DNA of 20,248 nt from positions 1 through 20,248 of IMG/VR virus record IMGVR_UViG_3300030333_000941; one strand, 5' to 3'. How positions within the stretch are numbered: position 1 is the stretch's first letter; the number at the start of each line of letters is the position of its first letter. Both the position numbers and the translations under genes were made by a program. The notes beneath the pieces were generated by a model. It made no database searches, was not told the DNA's origin, and was given only the letters and a program-made list of their open reading frames with translations. This document shows, piece after piece, positions 1-8,025 of the stretch. Origin of the DNA: a virus.

Positions 1-12
1 GGTTATTCGCGC
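1..12. repeat. Left copy of 12-nt terminal direct repeat (cos candidate)
   Basis: GGTTATTCGCGC at the first base of the window is repeated exactly as the last 12 bases. It lies about 60 nt upstream of the small terminase gene, where lambda cos lies relative to Nu1. Lambda ends are 12-nt 5' overhangs; filling in such ends would give a 12-bp direct repeat like this. A circular assembly with a short overlap is the alternative. Confidence 0.75.
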
Positions 13-16
13 TCCG

Positions 17-41
17 ATTAATCGCTAGATATTAATCGCTA
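17..41. repeat. Two iterated 11-mers ATTAATCGCTA
   Basis: ATTAATCGCTA occurs at 17-27 and again at 31-41, a 14-nt period, between the end repeat and terS. Iterated sites beside cos are what a Nu1-like terminase small subunit usually binds (cosB R sites in lambda). The repeat is seen directly; the binding role is inferred from position. Confidence 0.5.
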
Positions 42-50
42 AAAGAATGT

Positions 51-67
51 CTAACTAAATTAGTTAG
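51..67. promoter_or_regulatory. 17-nt perfect dyad upstream of terS
   Basis: CTAACTAA-A-TTAGTTAG is a perfect inverted repeat around one central A and ends 6 nt before the terS start codon. It leaves no room for a normal Shine-Dalgarno sequence. It could be an operator, part of the packaging site, or a hairpin controlling terS translation. None of these can be decided from the sequence. Confidence 0.45.
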
Positions 68-73
68 TTACGA

Positions 74-565
74 ATGAGTGAAGAACAATTAAGCGAATGG
101 GTAACGAAATCCGAGTACGCAAGGTACCGAGGTGTAACGCCAATTTACGTTTCGCGATGGATTGAACGCGACAAAGTACCGACGAAAGACGGCAAGCTCG
201 AAGTCGAAGTCGCAAACCGTTACTGGCACAAGCGACCGCAATCGCGCCAAAAGAAAATCGATTTTGACGAAGCGCGGACCAAGAAAATGGAAGCAGATGC
301 GCGGCTTGCGGAAATGAACGCCGATGCAATGGCGAGCCAATTGGTTGAAACGCAAAGCGTGGTCGAAACCTGGGAGCGTTCCTTCGCAAAAATCAAAACG
401 AAAATGACCGCGCTTCCTAACAAGATGGGTCCGATTTTAGCGGTTCAAGACGATCCTAAAATCGTCACGAACCAATTAAAGAATGCAATCAACAAAATAC
501 TTAACGAATTGGCAACCAACGCCAGAAGGCGAAACGCCAGAAGAGCGGAATCAAAGGCTTCTTGA
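74..565 (+). CDS. Terminase small subunit (Nu1-like)
   Basis: This 163-aa protein should recognise the packaging site and recruit the large terminase subunit. Residues about 11-35 read as a winged helix-turn-helix of the lambda Nu1 type (TKSEYARYRGVT followed by a recognition helix ending VSRWIERDKV). The middle (about 50-90) is highly charged and probably helical. It is the first gene after the end repeat and overlaps the large terminase gene by 83 nt, the expected terS-terL order. The ATG at 74 has no clear Shine-Dalgarno because a dyad sits directly upstream; a GTG at 78 is out of frame, so 74 is the best start. The family call rests on the HTH pattern and position. Confidence 0.8.
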   Translation: MSEEQLSEWVTKSEYARYRGVTPIYVSRWIERDKVPTKDGKLEVEVANRYWHKRPQSRQKKIDFDEARTKKMEADARLAEMNADAMASQLVETQSVVETWERSFAKIKTKMTALPNKMGPILAVQDDPKIVTNQLKNAINKILNELATNARRRNARRAESKAS

Positions 566-2357
566 CGAAATAGTCGAGAAAACATTTCAGGTGTTTGCAA
601 CACCACCTGAAATGACGATCAGCGAATGGGCCGATACCGAAAGACAACTATCAAGAGAATCATCAAGCGCATTTGGTCAATGGGAAACATCAATAAACGA
701 ACCGCTCCGCGGGATCATGGACGCGATCAGCGATCCCGAAGTCGAGGAAGTTGTGGTGATGAGTGCGTCACAAGTTGGGAAAACCGAAGCGATATTGAAC
801 GCGATTGGATATCACATTCAAAACGATCCGTGTCCAATTCTCTCGGTGATGCCGAACGAAGCAATGGCGATGTCGATGTCACGCGACCGAATCGCGCCGA
901 TGATCCGCGACACGCCAGCGTTGAAGGAATTAGTGAGCGACCCGAAGTCGAGATCGACGGGAAATACGATTTTACACAAGACGTTTCCTGGCGGACATAT
1001 AACTTTAGCATCCGCGCAAAGTCCTGCGAACCTCGCGGCGCGTTCATGTCGATTGGTGCTTCTCGATGAAGTGGATCGATTCCCCGCGTCAAGCGGAAGC
1101 GAGGGCGATCCCGTTTCACTCGCAAAACGTCGAGCGGTTTCGTTTTGGAATCGGAAAATTGTTTTAACATCTACGCCAACGATTAAAGGTGAATCACGAA
1201 TCGAAGCCGCATACGAAACGAGTGATCAACGCCGTTATTTCGTTCCTTGCGGAGAGTGCGGCGAATTTCAAACTCTTGATTGGTCAAATGTCATTTGGGA
1301 TTCCGGGGATACACAAAGCGCCAGATACCAATGCGGATCTTGTGATTCAAAATGGACTGATATCGAGCGAAGGCGAGCAATCACTAAAGGAGAATGGCGA
1401 GCTTCTCAAAATTGTTCAGGAGTGGCGGGCTTTCACCTCTCCGGACTTTATTCGCCATTCGTTACGCTCGGACAAGCCGCAACCGAATTTGTAAACGCGA
1501 AAAAGCATCCAGAAATATTAAGAACGTGGGTCAATACCTATTTAAGCGAATCTTGGGAAGAAGATAGTGAGCAACTTGACACAAACGAGCTTATTGAGCG
1601 CCGCGAGGCGTATGCTGATCCGATTCCAGACGGCGTTCTCGTACTCACCAGCGGCGTTGATGTCCAGGCGGATCGTCTTGAGTGCTTGGTTGTGGGTCAT
1701 TCCCATGCAGACGAATTGTATTTTATCGATCAAAAGATTTTCTATGGTTCTCCGGCTAATGATCAAGTATGGGAAGAACTTAGCGATTATTTGCGGTCTT
1801 CTTGGACGCATCCAAGCGGCAAAGATATGCGGATCATACAAACGCTTATTGATAGCGGTTACGAAACACAAGCGGTCTATCGATTTTGTAAACGGATGGT
1901 CGGTTCAAGAGTCAACGCGTCTAAAGGCGTTGGAGGTACGGGCAGACCTGCGGTCGGACGTCCTTCAAAAGCAAATAGCGCAAATTGCAACGTTTTTCCG
2001 GTTGGAACCAACACGCTCAAAGAAGTCCTCTTTGCAAGATTGCGAGTCAAAGAACCAGGACCGGCATTTTGGCACATTCCCGACCATTTCGATGAAGAAT
2101 TCTGCTACCAACTTACGGCTGAAAAAGCCGTTAAAAGATATTCAAAGGGAATTCCGCGAATTGAATATATTAAACTTAGACCCCGTAACGAAGCGCTTGA
2201 TTTAGCGGTTTTGAACCTTGCGGCTTTCGCAATGCTGAACGTGAACACGAATGCGGTACAAAAACGATTACAAGATCAGCGAAAACAAGACCCGAAACAG
2301 AAAACCAGGAATAAAAGATCCTGGGTTTCTGGGGTATCACATAAAAGGCGATTTTGA
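483..2357 (+). CDS. Terminase large subunit (GpA family)
   Basis: ATP-driven packaging motor and genome-cutting nuclease, 624 aa, close to lambda gpA (641 aa). Visible motifs: adenine-binding/entry segment PPEMTISEWA (41-50), Walker A SASQVGKT (94-101), Walker B LVLLDEVDRF with D195/E196, a zinc-finger-like pair PCGECG (C256, C259) and QCGSCD (C284, C287), and RNase H-like nuclease acids in GVDVQADRLE (about D393) and LIDSGY (D457). The ATG at 483 gives an 83-nt overlap with terS; no better in-frame start precedes the conserved N-terminus, and the next Met (611) would cut into it. A hairpin lies at 583-614 and another at 2299-2330 just before the stop. The stop overlaps the TTG start of the next gene (TTGA). 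Confidence 0.95.
   Translation: MQSTKYLTNWQPTPEGETPEERNQRLLDEIVEKTFQVFATPPEMTISEWADTERQLSRESSSAFGQWETSINEPLRGIMDAISDPEVEEVVVMSASQVGKTEAILNAIGYHIQNDPCPILSVMPNEAMAMSMSRDRIAPMIRDTPALKELVSDPKSRSTGNTILHKTFPGGHITLASAQSPANLAARSCRLVLLDEVDRFPASSGSEGDPVSLAKRRAVSFWNRKIVLTSTPTIKGESRIEAAYETSDQRRYFVPCGECGEFQTLDWSNVIWDSGDTQSARYQCGSCDSKWTDIERRRAITKGEWRASQNCSGVAGFHLSGLYSPFVTLGQAATEFVNAKKHPEILRTWVNTYLSESWEEDSEQLDTNELIERREAYADPIPDGVLVLTSGVDVQADRLECLVVGHSHADELYFIDQKIFYGSPANDQVWEELSDYLRSSWTHPSGKDMRIIQTLIDSGYETQAVYRFCKRMVGSRVNASKGVGGTGRPAVGRPSKANSANCNVFPVGTNTLKEVLFARLRVKEPGPAFWHIPDHFDEEFCYQLTAEKAVKRYSKGIPRIEYIKLRPRNEALDLAVLNLAAFAMLNVNTNAVQKRLQDQRKQDPKQKTRNKRSWVSGVSHKRRF
583..614. other. Intragenic hairpin, 11-bp perfect stem
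   Basis: CATTTCAGGTG (583-593) pairs fully with CACCTGAAATG (604-614) across a 10-nt loop. It sits in the terL coding sequence just past the terS stop codon. There is no T-tract, so it is not a normal terminator. Confidence 0.75.
2299..2330. other. Intragenic hairpin, 12-bp stem with one mismatch
   Basis: The arm 2299-2310 (AGAAAACCAGGA) pairs with 2319-2330 (TCCTGGGTTTCT) except for one A-G mismatch; the loop is 8 nt (ATAAAAGA). It lies near the 3' end of terL, 24 nt before the TTG start of the next gene. Confidence 0.65.
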
Positions 2358-2965
2358 GTAATTTATTCGACAGCACGAATTATCCGACCATCGAGCCGAC
2401 GTTAGCGCTTTACGATTCGCCAATCGTCGCAGGCGATACCGTGAACTGGAAAAAAACGGGTTACGTCGATGACTATCCATCAAGTGGTTATGCAATGGCA
2501 TACAAAGCGACCCTGAACGGAGCCGCTTCGACGAATTTTACGGTAAGCGGATCGGACTCAAGTGGCGAATGGGTTTTTTCCATCGCGCATGGAACGACTG
2601 CGAGTTTCACCATCGGAATTTACCAATGGAATCTATACGTCACGAAAAGCTCATCATCGGAACGGATACGCCTGGAATCAGGCGAATGGGAAGTCGTTCA
2701 AAATATATCGACCGATACCTCGAACGATCCGCAAAGCCATGCGCGGAAGGTATTAACCGCGATTGAAGCAGTTATCGAGGGACGCGCTTCAGTCGATCAA
2801 TCGAGCTACTCGATTGCAGGGCGAAGCCTATCGCGCATGAGCATTGACGAGCTTCTCCTTTTCCGCGACCGATACAAGGCCGAATGGTTAAAAGAAAAGC
2901 GCCTTGAACGCGCCAAGAAAGGCAAAGGTCATCACGGCATAATCTTAACGCGCTTTACGAACTAA
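2354..2965 (+). CDS. Head-tail joining protein, gpW-like C-terminus
   Basis: This 203-aa protein sits where lambda gpW sits, between terminase and portal. Its C-terminal half (about 128-195: HARKVLTAIEAVIEGR, then LSRMSIDELLLFRDRYKAEW and a Lys/Arg-rich tail) resembles the short helical gpW-type connector that stabilises packaged DNA and allows tail joining. The N-terminal half is a polar beta-rich domain, probably immunoglobulin-like (alternating hydrophobic strands, GDTVNWK, GEWVFSI). The start is TTG, overlapping the terL stop as TTGA, which implies translational coupling; no ATG fits the N-terminal domain. The stop overlaps the portal start (TAATG). The gpW call is from position and pattern; the N-terminal domain is not recognised. 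Confidence 0.7.
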   Translation: MSNLFDSTNYPTIEPTLALYDSPIVAGDTVNWKKTGYVDDYPSSGYAMAYKATLNGAASTNFTVSGSDSSGEWVFSIAHGTTASFTIGIYQWNLYVTKSSSSERIRLESGEWEVVQNISTDTSNDPQSHARKVLTAIEAVIEGRASVDQSSYSIAGRSLSRMSIDELLLFRDRYKAEWLKEKRLERAKKGKGHHGIILTRFTN

Positions 2966-4461
2966 TGGGACTCTTCAATTTTTTTAAAAAGAAAACGCGG
3001 AAGAGAATAACGCGGGACCAAATGCTCCACCTCTCGCGCCAATTCGATTCCGCGAAGTTCGACAACATATTCGCAGGATGGACCGGAACCAGCGCGACCG
3101 CAGACGAGGAATTGCGTGGATCGCTTTCGACGATGCGAGCGCGGACGAGATCGCTTTGTCAAAACTCCGAATACGCCAAAAAGTTTTTAAATCTGACGAA
3201 ATCAAACGTGATCGGATCGCGTGGGTTTAAGTTCCAAGCGAAGACGAGAAACGAGCAAGGCGCGTTGGATAAGCTCGATAACAATTATATTGAACGCTTG
3301 TTTTTCGAGTGGTCAAAAAATCCCGATTACGTTTCCATCGATGGACGTTTGGATTGGTTAGGCGTTCAGAATGTAGTCATGGAAACGCTGGCGCGTGACG
3401 GCGAGGTGTTCATTCGAATGATGAAAGGCGGGGCCGATAACCCTTTCGGATTTTCGCTTTGGGTCCTGGAAGGCGATTCGATTCCAATCGATAACAATCT
3501 AAAGCTCAAAGATGATCAATATATCATCATGGGAATTGAGCAGAATAAATATGGGAAACCTCTCGCCTATTATCAAGCGATCAAAACGCCTAATCAGCTA
3601 TACGATTATTCCTACGATGTAAAAACGGAGCGCGTTCCTGCTTCCGATATGATTCATTTATATTTGCAGGAACGACCATCGCAAAGTCGAGGAATCCCGT
3701 GGCTTAATACCGCGATTCGACCTCTCCAAATGCTAAACGATTACACCGAAAGCGAGCTTGTTGCATCGCGAATTGGATCGTCATCAATGGGATTTTTTAA
3801 ATCGCCAGACGGCGCGGGTTACGTCGGAGACGGCGAGGACGAAGCAGGAAATCTATTGACAGATTTCCAGCCTGGAACGTTTCAGCAATTGCCTAGCGGA
3901 ATGGAATTCGAAGCGTTCGACCCGAAACATCCGACGACCGCATTTTCCGATTTTATCAAAGCGATTCTACGCGGAGCCGCAAACGGATGCGGAGTCTCTT
4001 ACAACGCACTCGCAAACGATCTTGAGAACGTCAATTACTCATCGATTCGCGCAGGCGTTCAGGAAGATCAAGCGCATTGGAAAACGCTTCAGCAATTTAT
4101 GATATCGCGCTTCTGTTATCCGGTTTATCGCAACTGGCTGAAAATGGGAATGACAACGGGTCAAATTGATTTACCAATAAGCAAACTTTTCAAGTTCGAG
4201 GAAGTCGTTTTTCATGGTCGCGGATGGAGCTATGTCGATCCGTTGAAAGAATTAAAGGCGAAAGAATTAGCGCTCCAAATGGGCGTAACGTCAATCGGAA
4301 AGATCACAAGCGAAGCGGGTGAAGAATGGACCGATATCTTCGCCGAACTCGCCGCAGAAAAAGACGTTGCCGAGGGACTCGGTTTGAACTTAACGGGACC
4401 AGTAAATCCCGCACCAACGGAAACCATCGAGGTCGAAAATGGAACAAACGAAGAAAATTGA
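2965..4461 (+). CDS. Portal protein (lambda gpB family)
   Basis: This 498-aa protein forms the dodecameric ring at the capsid vertex through which DNA enters and the tail attaches. The lambda-type portal pattern is clear: an N-terminal basic stretch, then SEYAKKFLNLTKSNVIGSRG, ETLARDGEVFIRMMKG, VLEGDSIP, and the wing/stem region SELVASRIGSSSMGFFKSPDG, followed by VSYNALANDLENVNYSSIRAG, a signature of the family. The start ATG overlaps the upstream stop (TAATG). The end overlaps the protease-capsid gene by 23 nt. Length is slightly below lambda gpB (533 aa). Nothing looks broken. Confidence 0.93.
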   Translation: MGLFNFFKKKTRKRITRDQMLHLSRQFDSAKFDNIFAGWTGTSATADEELRGSLSTMRARTRSLCQNSEYAKKFLNLTKSNVIGSRGFKFQAKTRNEQGALDKLDNNYIERLFFEWSKNPDYVSIDGRLDWLGVQNVVMETLARDGEVFIRMMKGGADNPFGFSLWVLEGDSIPIDNNLKLKDDQYIIMGIEQNKYGKPLAYYQAIKTPNQLYDYSYDVKTERVPASDMIHLYLQERPSQSRGIPWLNTAIRPLQMLNDYTESELVASRIGSSSMGFFKSPDGAGYVGDGEDEAGNLLTDFQPGTFQQLPSGMEFEAFDPKHPTTAFSDFIKAILRGAANGCGVSYNALANDLENVNYSSIRAGVQEDQAHWKTLQQFMISRFCYPVYRNWLKMGMTTGQIDLPISKLFKFEEVVFHGRGWSYVDPLKELKAKELALQMGVTSIGKITSEAGEEWTDIFAELAAEKDVAEGLGLNLTGPVNPAPTETIEVENGTNEEN

Positions 4462-6253
4462 AACGGGTATTTTAACCCGCATTTTAGAAGTCAAAGAACG
4501 AAACGCGGACAAGGATTCGCGAACACTAGATATTTCCTTTTCGTCCGAGGCTCCGGTGGAACGGAGTTTCGGCGCGGAAATCTTAGACCACAAACCCGAA
4601 TCGGTTCGACTTGGACGGTTGAACAATTCGGCCCCGGTCTTATTTAATCATGATATCGACCAACCCGTCGGAGTCGTGGAAAGTGCCAGGATCGAAGAAA
4701 AAATCGGTAGAGCTTCAATTCGATTTGGAAACTCGGAACGAGCAAACGAAGTTTTTCAAGATGTCATGGATGGAATCTTACAAAACGTCTCGGTCGGATA
4801 CGCGGTTCATCGGATGGAACAAACCAAAGACAACCCACCCGAATATCGAGTAACCGATTTTGAACCTCACGAAATCTCAATCGTAACCGTTCCTGCCGAT
4901 ATTTCGGTCGGGATATCACGCGAGCGAGAAACACGGGTTCAAACCGAGGTAATTGAATTACCCGAATTGAAAGAAAAGAAAATGGAAGTTGAAGTTCAAG
5001 AACAAGCGGTGAACACCGCGGCGCTCGAAGCAAAAGTGCGAGCCGACGAATTGAAGCGAGTACGCGAAATTGAAGCTTATGGGCGCGAACATAAAGAGTC
5101 CGAGCTTGCAGAAGAATATATCAAAAGCGGTAAATCCGAAGGCGAATTTGCTCAAGCCGTATTGGAGCGAATCAAGAATCGCCCGAAAGAGCATTTCGAT
5201 ATTGGATTGACCAAGAAGGAAACAGGCGAGTTCTCAATGCTTCGCTTGATCAACGCCTTGGCGCGTCCGCATGACCGAACCGCGCAGGATGAAGCTTCAT
5301 TCGAGCTTCAAGCTTGTCAGGCCCAAGAAGGAAAGCAAAAGCGAGCCGCTCGCGGTGTTTATATTCCAAACGAGGTTTTAAACGAGCGAAGCCTTTCCCG
5401 CGCCAGCTATCAAAAGCGCGAACTTCAAGCGGGTTCCGGTGACGGCGCAAACCTTGTTCCAACCATTCTTGATTCCTCAAGTTTTATCGAGTTCCTCGAT
5501 AATAACATGGTTTCGGTTGCAATGGGTGCGCGGGTAATGCGCGGACTTGATGGAATTATCAAGATTCCTCGCAGGGACGCGGCTATATCTGGCGGATGGT
5601 TAGCTGAAAGCGGAGACGCTGGAGACGTAACACCCTCGTACGACCAAGTCACGATGCAATTAAAAACATATGGATTGCGCGTTGATTTGTCACGCCAGTT
5701 GCGCTTGCAATCAAGCCTGGATGTTGAGCGATTGGTACGCGAGGAGATATCTCTTTCAACCGCGATTGCTCTTGATCAGGCCGCATTAAGCGGGACAGGT
5801 TCAAGCAATCAGCCAACCGGAATTGCCGCAACAAGCGGAATCGGTTCTGAAACAATTAACGCGAATCAACTCAGTTATGATCAAGCAATTGCGATGCAAG
5901 GCGATGTTATGGCGGCGAACGCGTATTTCGGAAAGCTTGGATATGTTATTCATCCAACGCTTGCCGCTGATGCGAAAGCTCGAACCATCGATTCCGGTTC
6001 AGGTCGTTTCGTGATGGAAAACAATACCATTGACGGGTTTAGAGCGCTTGTGAGCGCCCAGGCGACTTATTCCTCGCAGAATAAGGTTTTCTTCGGAAAT
6101 TTTGACGATCTTATGATCGGCTACTGGTCACCTGGAATTGACGTTAGCGTTCACAAGGAATTTGACGATGGACGCGTCAGATTGATCGTTTTTGTGGATG
6201 CCGATATTGCCGTAAGGCACGCGGGATCATTCTCGATGACAGTAAACGCTTAA
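4439..6253 (+). CDS. Fused prohead protease and HK97-fold major capsid protein
   Basis: One 604-aa reading frame joins two jobs usually done by separate genes. Residues about 8-165 match an HK97-type prohead protease (S78/U35 family), with candidate catalytic H71 (in LFNHDIDQPVG), S118 (in LQNVSVGYAV) and E145 (in HEISIVTVPAD). Residues about 165-290 are Glu/Lys-rich and likely coiled coil, suiting a scaffold (delta-domain) role. Residues about 300-604 match the HK97 major capsid protein: SSSFIEFLDNNMV, GGWLAESGDAGDVTPSYDQV, LSRQLRLQSSLDVERLV, ALSGTGSSNQPTGI, and C-terminal DIAVRHAGSF. No separate protease or scaffold gene is visible. The fusion would presumably cut itself during head maturation, probably in the region 280-310 (inference). 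Confidence 0.92.
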   Translation: MEQTKKIETGILTRILEVKERNADKDSRTLDISFSSEAPVERSFGAEILDHKPESVRLGRLNNSAPVLFNHDIDQPVGVVESARIEEKIGRASIRFGNSERANEVFQDVMDGILQNVSVGYAVHRMEQTKDNPPEYRVTDFEPHEISIVTVPADISVGISRERETRVQTEVIELPELKEKKMEVEVQEQAVNTAALEAKVRADELKRVREIEAYGREHKESELAEEYIKSGKSEGEFAQAVLERIKNRPKEHFDIGLTKKETGEFSMLRLINALARPHDRTAQDEASFELQACQAQEGKQKRAARGVYIPNEVLNERSLSRASYQKRELQAGSGDGANLVPTILDSSSFIEFLDNNMVSVAMGARVMRGLDGIIKIPRRDAAISGGWLAESGDAGDVTPSYDQVTMQLKTYGLRVDLSRQLRLQSSLDVERLVREEISLSTAIALDQAALSGTGSSNQPTGIAATSGIGSETINANQLSYDQAIAMQGDVMAANAYFGKLGYVIHPTLAADAKARTIDSGSGRFVMENNTIDGFRALVSAQATYSSQNKVFFGNFDDLMIGYWSPGIDVSVHKEFDDGRVRLIVFVDADIAVRHAGSFSMTVNA

Positions 6254-6471
6254 TGCTAACCACTAAGAACGCAGGCGGTCTAATAGGGGCCGCCAGCGAG
6301 ACAGGCGGAAAAGTGAAAATAACCATGTTACGCGGAGCATTTATCGCGGGAGAGAATCACCCAGCGGGTGAAACGCTTGAAGTCGATGACCGCATCGCAC
6401 GCCAACTCATTGGATCGAATAAAGCCGTAGCGGCTGAAGACGCACCGAAAAAGGCGACTAAGAAAAAATAA
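6253..6471 (+). CDS. Small head-region protein at the gpFI position
   Basis: A 72-aa protein whose start overlaps the capsid stop (TAATG). It holds a compact beta-type segment at about 23-55 (VKITMLRGAFIAGENHPAGETLEV, then an ARQLIGSNKAV helix) and ends in a Lys-rich tail (KKATKKK). Short proteins with this GE..PAG..LEV pattern are common next to capsid genes in siphophages. By position it corresponds to lambda gpFI. A decoration or packaging-accessory role is possible but not shown by the sequence. Confidence 0.65.
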   Translation: MLTTKNAGGLIGAASETGGKVKITMLRGAFIAGENHPAGETLEVDDRIARQLIGSNKAVAAEDAPKKATKKK

Positions 6472-6473
6472 CG

Positions 6474-6800
6474 ATGGGAGTCGAAAGCGCGTCCGATTTA
6501 TCCGATTTTTTCCTAACCGATGATTTCGGGATCGCGGCAACCTATACGCCCGACGGCGGAAGCGCTTCAACGATCAACGTTTTATTTGATAACCCGTTCT
6601 CATCCGTTCCCCTGGATACGGGGGAACGGGATGTAGAATCGAACACGCCGACCGCGCTTGCAATATCTTCGGATGTTTCAAGCGTGGCGCATGGCGATGT
6701 GATCGTAATCAACTCGATTACTTACCACATCGTCGGCGTGCAAAAAGATTCAGGAAGTGGATATCAGGGAACGACTCTATTAATGCTTGAGAAGCAATAA
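6474..6800 (+). CDS. Head-tail joining protein, gpFII/Phage_attach-like
   Basis: This 108-aa protein probably sits on the portal ring and forms the surface to which the tail attaches. The pattern SDFFLTDDFGIAATYTP near the N-terminus, followed by a beta-barrel-like series (INVLFDNP, DVIVINSITYHIVGV, TTLLMLEKQ), resembles lambda gpFII relatives. It lies 2 nt after the previous stop and its last base overlaps the next start (AATAATGG). An internal 12-bp hairpin spans 6601-6633. Confidence 0.75.
   Translation: MGVESASDLSDFFLTDDFGIAATYTPDGGSASTINVLFDNPFSSVPLDTGERDVESNTPTALAISSDVSSVAHGDVIVINSITYHIVGVQKDSGSGYQGTTLLMLEKQ
6601..6633. other. Intragenic hairpin, 12-bp stem with one bulge
   Basis: CATCC-GTTCCCC (6601-6612) pairs with GGGGAAC (6621-6627) and GGATG (6629-6633), with G6628 bulged out and an 8-nt loop. 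It lies in the gpFII-like gene, away from any gene boundary. Confidence 0.65.
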
Positions 6801-7252
6801 TGGCAAACCACTTGAGGCGACAAATCCGCGAGCGCATAGCGACACGCGTTACATCGCTTTCTACAACCGGATCGAATGTTTTTCAATCGCGAGCCTATCC
6901 GATTGAAGAATCAAAGCTTCCTTGTTTGCTGGTTTACGATTCCGAGGAAACCGTCACGCTTCAAGCGATGGGCGGAACTCGCGGAGTCGCGTCAGAATTG
7001 ACGGTAAACATTGAAGGATATTGCCAAGGCGGAGACGGTCAAACCGTCATGAATACGCTGGCGGCAATTCAGAAGGAGGTTCAAATCGCAATGCAGGGAG
7101 ATATTAATATCAATAATCTTGCGCGTGATTCGTACCTTACCAGCGCTGACGCGTCTATTAACGCGGAAGCGACGAAACCGACGGGATCGGTTCGGTTATC
7201 GTATCTCGTCGAATATCAATATTTGGAAAACGCGCCTGACGTAGCCGCGTAG
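6800..7252 (+). CDS. Tail terminator, gpU-like minor tail protein
   Basis: This 150-aa protein is placed between the gpFII-like gene and the tail tube gene, as expected for the tail terminator that ends tube growth. It starts with a helical segment (LRRQIRERIATRVTSL), then strands SRAYPIEESKLPCLLVYD and a long central strand-helix (SELTVNIEGYC..TVMNTLAAIQKEVQIAMQGD), ending in VRLSYLVEYQYLE. This alpha/beta order and the C-terminal VEY strand are typical of the lambda gpU/HK97 gp10-like terminator families. The assignment is by position and fold pattern rather than strict motif. Confidence 0.65.
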   Translation: MANHLRRQIRERIATRVTSLSTTGSNVFQSRAYPIEESKLPCLLVYDSEETVTLQAMGGTRGVASELTVNIEGYCQGGDGQTVMNTLAAIQKEVQIAMQGDININNLARDSYLTSADASINAEATKPTGSVRLSYLVEYQYLENAPDVAA

Positions 7253-7263
7253 AAAGAAACAAA

Positions 7264-7680
7264 ATGGCCGCATCTAGTGGAAACGGTGGCGTTCTCCAAA
7301 CGTCGCCTGATGATTCAACCTATTCAGCGATAGCATCGCTTCAATCATGGACGCTTGAGCAAGCGGCGGACACGATTGAAACCAGCGCAATGGGAACCGC
7401 GCTAACCAAATCGTTTATTCCTGGTCAAACTTCGTGGTCTGGAAGTGCGGAAGCGCTTTGGAACGACGACGATACAAGCCAAGAATCGATTCAAACCGGA
7501 CTCTCGTCGGGAGATACGAGTTTTTATGTAAAACTGTATCCGGTTGGAACTTCAAGCGGTGATTATTATTCAGGGTCAATTGTAATTACTGGCGTTTCAA
7601 TTTCATCGTCTTTAAATAGTCCGATTGGATTTTCCTTTACTTTCCAGGGAACCGGAACGCTCACCTTAAATAACGCGTAA
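7264..7680 (+). CDS. Major tail tube protein
   Basis: A 138-aa, Ser/Thr/Gly-rich, all-beta protein directly upstream of the tail chaperone gene, the fixed position of the tube protein in siphophages. The central QSWTLEQAADTIETSAMG, AGTSWSGSAEAL-like segment (GQTSWSGSAEALWNDDD) and the C-terminal strand pair (GSIVITGVSISSSLNSPIGFSFTFQG) fit tail-tube proteins that record a D/E-T-S turn and repeat as hexamers. It ends 3 nt before the chaperone ATG. An AAAGAAA just before the start is a weak ribosome site. Confidence 0.75.
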   Translation: MAASSGNGGVLQTSPDDSTYSAIASLQSWTLEQAADTIETSAMGTALTKSFIPGQTSWSGSAEALWNDDDTSQESIQTGLSSGDTSFYVKLYPVGTSSGDYYSGSIVITGVSISSSLNSPIGFSFTFQGTGTLTLNNA

Positions 7681-7683
7681 CGG

Positions 7684-8025
7684 ATGGACGTACTTAAATC
7701 CGCCAAGTCTCACTTCAAGGAGAGACTTGGCGAGGAACTCAAATGCTTAACGGTTCCCGAATGGAATAATGCAAAAATTTATTATCGCCCTGCGATCAAG
7801 TTATCTCAAAGAGCGATAGTGATGAAGCATATCCAGCGCGACGAATGGGATAAGTGCATCGCCTGGGGAATGATATTCCGGTGTAGGGACGAAAACGGAA
7901 AACCCTTATTTAATCGCGGTCATTTAGATCAAATCATTGATGAATTCGATCCTGACGTATGTCAGCGAATCATTGAAGAAATGAACGCGAACGATCCAAC
8001 GCAGGACGAGATTAAGGGAAACTAG
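7684..8025 (+). CDS. Tail assembly chaperone, short form (gpG-like)
   Basis: A 113-aa acidic helical protein between the tube gene and the tape measure gene, the position of lambda G. Segments KSAKSHFKERLGEELKCLTVPEWNN, RDEWDKCIAWGMIFRCRDENGKPLF and FDPDVCQRIIEEM match tail chaperones that coat the tape measure before tube assembly. The last sense codons are AAG GGA AAC followed directly by TAG, so the slippery heptamer GGGAAAC touches the stop codon. A perfect 11-bp hairpin begins 18 nt inside the gene (7701-7732) and could tune its translation. Confidence 0.85.
   Translation: MDVLKSAKSHFKERLGEELKCLTVPEWNNAKIYYRPAIKLSQRAIVMKHIQRDEWDKCIAWGMIFRCRDENGKPLFNRGHLDQIIDEFDPDVCQRIIEEMNANDPTQDEIKGN

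Noticed and set aside
1574-1579. Internal TTGACA boxes (for example near 1576, 3857, 10778) as promoters
   Set aside because: They are within genes and no good -10 box at 16-18 nt was found.
1567-2205. Long + strand frame of 212 codons within terL
   Set aside because: It is a frame shadow of the conserved terminase nuclease domain with no motif of its own.
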